A stretch of DNA of 64,000 bases, taken from the NCBI GenBank assembly GCA_026929865.2, contig CM049403.1, positions 4,519,501-4,583,500 on the forward strand, in the 5' to 3' direction. Shown here in pieces: positions 57,951 to 64,000 of this stretch. Position numbers and translations under genes: made by a program. The DNA comes from Hyperoplus lanceolatus. Lineage: Eukaryota > Chordata > Actinopteri > Uranoscopiformes > Ammodytidae. Under the pieces are notes generated by a model. It was not told where the DNA came from. It was given only the letters and a program-made list of their open reading frames with translations, and made no database searches. Position 1 is the first letter of the stretch. The number at the start of each line of letters is the position of its first letter.

Positions 57951-60900
57951 GATGTACACTAATCTTTATTTTTTTCTCCTGGTCTCTGCCTGCATGCTGT
58001 GCTGCATGTGTGTGACGCACACTCGCGATGAACATGTGTTGTTAACATGCCGATGAATATATGTGGATACTTTCATGCGAGCATCGTCTTATTTAGCACA
58101 CAAATTATTTGACAAATTCTACGCTTATCATTATGTAGGCAATTAAATTTGCCTAATTCTCCGCTGCGCAAGCCAATTTCATTTTATGCCTTGCGAAAAA
58201 AATCTTTTGAAGTTGCTCGGTACATTTTTGTAAACAGTCACATTGTTGCGGCAGAATTTTAATCAAGGCTTTAGTTCTCATGTGTGTGTGTGTGTGTGTG
58301 TGTGTTGTGTGTGTGTGTATCTAAGGTCTGTAGCGGAGGTTGTGAGTAAGCCTTGTGGATTACGAACATGTGCAGATGTGCCTTAAGGGTAGTAGAGAGA
58401 GAAGTGAAGGTTTCTGGTCAGAAGGCTCAGTGCGATGAAGGCTGAGTAATCTCTTTCTATTTCGGTGTGTTTGGCCTTTTACCTATCTAGCTCACACTAA
58501 AGTCCTCTCTACCATTATATACCAAACAGGAATATTATGCACCGTGGAGCAAAGGAGAGAGAGGTGTGTGTGTGGGGGGGGGTGTGAGCAGATGGGCATT
58601 CCATGTAACCGAAGTAACTTAATGAAAGAAGGACACTAGGACAGAAGGAAAGAGGTGGCTTAAAAGGTACAGGCAGATGGATTTACAAGATGGGGGGAAG
58701 AAAGGGGACAGATGGATAGAAAGAGGCCGAAAGATTAACACATGGATGGGCTACTGCCTCTTGTAGCAGAATGCATCAGCCAAACATACATGTATGATGA
58801 CATTTGCAAAGGGCCACAGTCCCTCAATTGATGTGACTCTGAACCTGGACTAAACCCCCCAATGGCGTGTTTGGTTGAGTAGGTTAATTAGCCGTCTATG
58901 CATCAGTACTCATCATCCCTGGTCCCATATGTATCTCCCACACCTGCGTGCCATTAGTGTTTTTTTTTTAATTCACTGAGCAGCACGTCCCATCTTAACA
59001 CAAATCACCCATTTTAGCACAGGCCTAGTTTGTCAGACAAAATAGATATAGAGTGTTAATGAGTGACACCGGCATCAGCTAAACCTGGGTTCTGAAAGTG
59101 ATGACGCCTTTGTGTTTTCCCCAAGCTGCACACAGATATGGACAGAGGAGACGGCCGTACTAAGTACCTGTTGGAGGGAGAAGGGGTGGGCTCTGTGTTT
59201 GTCATTGACGGCAACACGGGAAACATCCACGTCAGCAAGTCTCTGGACCGTGAGGAGAAGGACCAGTACCGACTGGTCGCCACGGCCACAGACCGGCAGA
59301 CAGGCAGAGCCCTAGAGCCCTCGTCTGAGTTCATCATCAGAGTGCAAGACATCAATGACAACCCTCCCATATTCCCCAGTGACAGCTACGTGGCCATGGT
59401 GCCGGAAATGGCCAACATAGGTATACGGCACGTTATTAATGACATTAAAGGGATACTCTAGTCAACACAAATACCTCTTGAGGTGGTAACATGTTTGTAT
59501 AGTGTTTGTTTTATTATTATTATTATTTTTTTTCTGATAATGGACATGAGTTTTTTCAAAGCAAAGCAGACAATTCAGACATTTCAAATAGAATGCGGTA
59601 GTTATTGAGCAATAACAATATGAAGCAAACTATTGAACACATTTTAGTTCAGACCTAAAGGGTGGTGCAAAATTAATTTTTTTTAAAGTCAGGGGATCAT
59701 AATAAAAGGCTGTATCCTCTATAAACCCCAAATGTCTGCACATCCGTTCAAGCTTATAAATCGAAAACCTTCTATTCTCCAGCTTGATCCAAATTTGTAA
59801 TACTGTATATCATTTACAGTCCCCTACAAAAGTATTGGAACGGTGAGGCCAATTCCTTTATTTTTGCTGTAGACTGGAAACATTTGGGTTTGACACCAAA
59901 ATATGAATATGAGACAATAGATCAACATTTCAGCTTTCATTTCCAGGTATTCACATCTGGATCTGATTCACAACTGAGAAGATATCATTATTTGTAAAGG
60001 AACACCACATTTTTAGGTGAGCAAAAGTATTGGAACAGATAGACCTAAAATAAATTAAAATGAATAGGACTTAATATTTTGTCACAAATCCTTCGCTTGC
60101 AATAACCGCATCAAGCCTGTGACCCATTGACATCACAAAACTGTTGCATTCTTCTTTTGTTCACCTCAGCCTCATTCAGTTGCTGTTTGTTTTGTGGGGT
60201 TTGTCCAGGCTTGATGCAGTTATTGCAAGAGAAGAATTTACAACAAAATGTTAAGTTTTATTCACTGTAATTTATTTTATGTTTATCACTTTTGCTCACC
60301 TTAAAATGTGGTGTTCCTTTAAAAATAATGCTATCTTATAATGCTATCTTATGTGTTGTGTATCAGATCCACATGTTAATACCTGGAAATGAAAGCTGAA
60401 ATGTTGATCGTCTCATATTCATATTTTGGTGTCAAACCAAAATGTTTTCAGTCTACAGCTAAAATATAGGAATTGGCCTCACCGTTATATACAGTCCCCT
60501 ACAAAAGTAGTATATACCATGTTTTGTTTTACAATTCAGAAAATAATGAAAAGTATCCATTAGAGCACATTGTGGCCCAAAGAGATTTTGTTTTTAATAA
60601 AAGTACAAAACCCTCAGAATATATACGTCGTAAGCAAACCACCGATATAATCGACATTCCCATATGTGCAAAGATTTGAAAATGGGGCCAAATTCACTGC
60701 TACTGCCACAGATCCAAGGATTAAAGGGTTAATTGTTCAACATTAAAACTGGATATTTAGTCATATTCAGTTCAAAAGATCAATTTAATGCTTTGAAGAC
60801 ACTGTGCACACATAGATAGACAGGCGGACAGAGAGAGAGAGAGATAGTGCACTATCCTTTATATCCTACACATGTAAGCACTTGATATTCAAAAGACTGT

Positions 60901-61642
60901 GTGTGGAGTATTACTTAAGGCTTATGAGCATTAACCGCCTATATACTTTGACCTCTTTAACAGGCACGTCCATAATCCAAGTCACGGCCATAGATGCCGA
61001 TGATCCGACATATGGAAACAGCGCGCGGCTGGTGTATGCCATCACTCAGGGCCAGGACTATTTCTCTGTGGATGCTCAAACAGGTCTGTAGTACCATATA
61101 CACCCCCCCAGCCCACCCCACCCTCCAAGAGCTATTTACCACTGATCTATCTCTGATGATTACACTCTATGCAACAAATCCCAGAGGTACCGGTTTATAA
61201 ATGATATGCTGTCTCTTCTGCTAGCATATGCCCCCGTGCAGATACAAACATATAAAACTCACTTTTAATATCATCCGTTTCTGAAAACAGAAGTGGCCTG
61301 AAGTCTTATGTTTTTTCATCCAATGTCCTTATTCTGAAACGTATACAACATCCAACTCCTTCTGCCTTTGATGGTGATTTGGAGAGATGCTGTGTCACTG
61401 TGGGAAACTGTTGCTGTTGTGATCTCTGCTCTGTCATGTCCCCCCCCCCCCCCCGCTCTCCTTATTACCACCAGGCGTTCTGCGGACAGCCCTACCTGAC
61501 ATGGACAGGGAGACTCGCGATGAGTATCTGGTGGTGCTCCAGGCCAAAGACATGGGGGGGCATCTGGGAGGATTATCAGGGACCACCACCATCGCCGTCA
61601 AGCTGACCGATGTCAATGACAACCCTCCTCACTTCAGACGGA
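54749..61642 (+). CDS. cdh24: Type II classical cadherin, 5' part (gene continues off window)
   Basis: Calcium-dependent cell adhesion protein. Coding exons in the window: 54749-55441, 59126-59420, 60964-61083, 61475-61642; phases 0, 1, 1, 1 agree. [15 protein letters not shown] is the signal peptide. A furin site at RRQRR|S (cleaved after residue 208) releases a mature N-terminus [13 protein letters not shown] with Trp at positions 2 and 4, the type II adhesive swap. EC1 ends with the DINDNPP linker in exon 3; EC2 begins [18 protein letters not shown] and ends DVNDNPPHF in exon 5. [24 protein letters not shown] and [16 protein letters not shown] match CDH24 best among type II members. The pro-region of about 190 residues is far longer than in human CDH24 and has no recognised domain. 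EC3 onward, the membrane span and the catenin-binding tail lie beyond 64000. The next exon is not seen in 61643-64000. Confidence 0.9.
56958..57298. repeat. TTAA MITE with perfect 18-bp inverted ends
   Basis: TTTAAAGGTGCAGTGTGT at 56958-56975 is exactly inverted at 57281-57298. The element is 341 bp, lies in the large intron after cdh24 exon 2, and has no coding capacity. A frame at 57074-57343 crosses it and is not a gene. Confidence 0.85.
57908..57948 (+). repeat. (CA)n microsatellite
   Basis: CA array of about 41 bp in the cdh24 intron. Confidence 0.95.
58281..58318 (+). repeat. (TG)n microsatellite
   Basis: TG array of about 38 bp with one interruption, in the cdh24 intron. Confidence 0.9.
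59815..60508. mobile_element. Non-autonomous Tc1-like element with long inverted repeats
   Basis: The left arm begins TACAGTCCCCTACAAAAGTA, then TTGGAACGGTGAGGCCAATT, and runs about 220 bp. The right arm, from about 60270 to 60486, is its inverse (CACCTTAAAATGTGGTGTTC, ACCTGGAAATGAAAGCTGAA, GGAATTGGCCTCACCGTT). The expected right tip is missing and instead ATACAGTCCCCTACAAAAGT occurs in direct orientation at about 60488-60508. No transposase remains. It lies in the intron after cdh24 exon 3. Confidence 0.75.
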
Positions 61643-61703
61643 GTAAGCACTGCCGTTATCAGCCCAACACTTTACTACTGCTGCTGCATTTAATCGGTGC
61701 AAA

Positions 61704-61728
61704 TGTAAAAATGTGTGTGTGTGTGGGG

Positions 61729-61771
<43 letters not shown>

Positions 61772-61804
61772 TGTGTGCGTGCGCGCGCGTGTGTGTGTGT
61801 GTGT
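61704..61804 (+). repeat. Interrupted (GT)n microsatellite after cdh24 exon 5
   Basis: GT array with a G run and GCGCGCG interruption, starting about 60 bp after the exon 5 donor. Confidence 0.95.
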
Positions 61805-63699
61805 TAGTGAGTGTGTGAAGATTAAAATGATTAAACATCTTGTAGTGGCATTTGTGACAGCAGCCTGATATGTTCTTTTACCTCCACTGGGTCCTAGTTG
61901 CCTTGACAGGTTGCAGATAAGATATAAGATCTTAAGTAGCTAAACAGCTCTGCCGGGTTATTGCTCTCTCGTATTGAGTGCACTCTCCTGCCTAATCATT
62001 GTTTTTAACACTAGCTGAAATAACATTAACCTTTTTTACCGAGGCGAGATGACTGACATTAACAGTGGTGAAAAAAACACTCCCGTTTGGTCCCTCGGAT
62101 TCGAATGGACTCCTCGCCTCGACGTGGAAAAGTGAAAGATCATGTCTGCTTTTTTTCTTATCCGAGCTTTCCCCCTGTTCCACGCTATTAATATTTCATC
62201 TTAAAGTTCAGTGCTTTCCGGTTCAATAGACAGTAAAATCACTGCAGAATGTGTCTAACACTTTGAGACACATACTGCATTTCTCTATATACTACCTCCT
62301 CTCCTCTTCTGTTCACTTTATCTCCCTCTGCCTTACTTCTCTTTTCAGTGACAGTCTCTGCCTACCCCGCCATTCATCTTAATGTTTAAAGCCCCCCCTC
62401 TCTCTTCTCGTGTTGATATATTGTGCCTGCTGCAATACGGAGCTTTTATAGTCGCAATTTCATATTTCCAAATGCCGGCGGTGGGTTATTTATTTACTGA
62501 TATCTGACTCTATCTCTCCCCCACTACCGTACCTCGCCACCTTACTCTCTAGGTCATTATTTTCAGACAATAATGCCAGGATTTAAGCAAACGGCTCATT
62601 TAGTATGCTCTTTGGATGCGGGGGTGGGGGTGAGCGATCTTCATGATGTGGGGGGGATTTGGAATGATTAACAGTTGGGCGAGGTATGGTAGCGCCTTCT
62701 GTGAAAATGAAAGCATTTCTCAGGATTTGCAGCCATGTGCAAGCATAGTGATGGAGAGGGTTGTCATGTGATGCCAAGTAGATGATATGACCCACCGCCA
62801 CAGATCACCGGCTTGCCTAAGTGGACAGGCCTCTAATCAAAGCACAACAGGAACATAAGGACCAGATTAACTACTACTCGGGTGAAAAGCTTCAATTCTC
62901 CGTTCAATGAAAACAAACTCTTGTGTCATTAATAAGGGAACGGAGCGGAGAACTCTCAATTGGTTGGGAGGCTGTGCAGTTTTAATGTAGCTGTATGTTT
63001 CAAACAGCGATGGGATAATAAGAGTAGGTTGGTGTTGTTTTTCTGTCTAGAGATTAAACAAAGAAACTAGGCTTACAATTGCTTTCATTGTCAACTGTTT
63101 ACCGATCTGCAAAAAGTCATTGAAAAGATGATTTTTTTCTTAGACAACGTTGAGATATAGTTTCAATGTGAATGGTGAAAAGACGTCTTTCTTGGGCTGT
63201 TGAGAACACATCTAGTCATCTACAAAAGTACGTCCAACATGTTCGAAAATCAAAATGTTCACAATGTTGTGGTCGGAGATGGGCTAAATTTGAACCAAAG
63301 CAGACACACTAAACAGCATAGCCCAGTTTTCAACAACTATTGTGTGCTAAATAAAGACTAAAGGGTTAGTGATTAAAAAAGCTGTTCACAAATTCCCAGA
63401 ACCCGAAGAGATGTGTATATATTGTTTAATGTATACAACCAACAAACTGAGCAGTCATCAAATAGTTGATTTATTTTCTGTCAGCTGAATATTTAAAAAA
63501 AAATCTACTAATTGTTTCAGCACAGAAAAGAGAAAATGCTAAGACAACTTTGAGTAGGCTATAGTGTTACCGTAGTAGCATTACATTTAGTTGTAAATTA
63601 TACCTTTGGAATAATTATACCTTAATTCAATTGATTGTACTGTATATTTATCTGATTGTACGGTGTCCTTGAGAGTCGTGAAAGGTGCCTTTAAATAAA

Positions 63700-63774
<75 letters not shown>

Positions 63775-64000
63775 CCTATGCAAATAAATAATGCATTTAA
63801 ACATTCTGCCAAAGCTATTATGAGGCTTCAGCAGTCTCACGTTTTGTCATAATAAGTGGAAATCTTGAAAAAAGTTTTTTTAGTATTAAATAAAATCCCT
63901 TTGTTGTGTCACTATCTCTGCACTGCAGCTCAGCCAGGGGGGAAAATGTGCTGTCACTTTGGAACACACTCACTGGATATGATTTGATAACTAGCTTCAG
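61805..64000. other. cdh24 intron at right edge
   Basis: No EC3-like exon or other gene is seen. It contains a G-rich patch near 62618-62655 and a long (TTA)n array at 63701-63774. The right edge cuts the intron. Confidence 0.6.
63701..63774 (+). repeat. (TTA)n microsatellite
   Basis: Pure trinucleotide array of about 74 bp. Confidence 0.95.

Overview
The window is vertebrate nuclear DNA, almost certainly from a ray-finned (probably percomorph) fish. Genes are split into many short exons with GT..AG introns, long (CA)n/(GT)n arrays are very common, and the interspersed repeats (Tc1-like elements with ~280-bp inverted repeats, TTAA-flanked MITEs, a percomorph-type dispersed repeat) are those seen in teleosts. 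Five protein genes could be rebuilt exon by exon: a pancreatic elastase-3-type protease (ela3l, +, 4134-8561, 8 exons, 269 aa), the type IIb sodium/phosphate cotransporter slc34a2 (+, 14244-19608, 12 coding exons, 636 aa), sel1l3 (-, 46024-31909, 24 exons, 1111 aa), the intronless thymoproteasome subunit psmb11 (+, 46763-47911, 382 aa) and the 5' part of a type II cadherin, cdh24 (+, 54749-61642, continuing past the right edge).

Layout: 1-4068 is non-coding with a degraded MITE. 4069-8660 is ela3l, whose introns hold a nested DNA transposon and several MITEs. 8660-13620 is a gene-poor spacer. 13739-20370 is slc34a2, with a TATA box just after a (GT)n array. 20370-31650 is intergenic, with a tetranucleotide microsatellite, a TTAA MITE, an internally deleted Tc1 copy and a possible hAT-like relic. 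31650-46024 is sel1l3, tail-to-tail with slc34a2; its 5-kb first intron holds an intact Tc1-like transposon and a large foldback element. 46025-46762 is a 738-bp gap between divergent sel1l3 and psmb11. 46763-48320 is psmb11. 48320-50560 is a spacer. From about 50600 the window is cdh24: a probable non-coding first exon, then coding exons separated by repeat-bearing introns.

The genes are not a pathway. ela3l is a digestive enzyme, slc34a2 an epithelial phosphate transporter, sel1l3 a Sel1-repeat membrane protein, psmb11 a thymic proteasome catalytic subunit, and cdh24 an adhesion molecule. Two neighbour pairs recall human gene order (SLC34A2-SEL1L3; PSMB11-CDH24), so the window looks like a join between ancestral blocks. 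I saw no wholly new system. The best leads are an unusual Psmb11 (long propeptide and a ~50-residue insertion in the catalytic domain), the divergent sel1l3/psmb11 arrangement, an atypically long Cdh24 pro-region, slc34a2 exon 4 lying between complementary (GT)n and (CA)n arrays, an intact Tc1-like transposase with an in-frame deletion derivative, and a transposon whose empty site is preserved in a related repeat copy elsewhere in the window.
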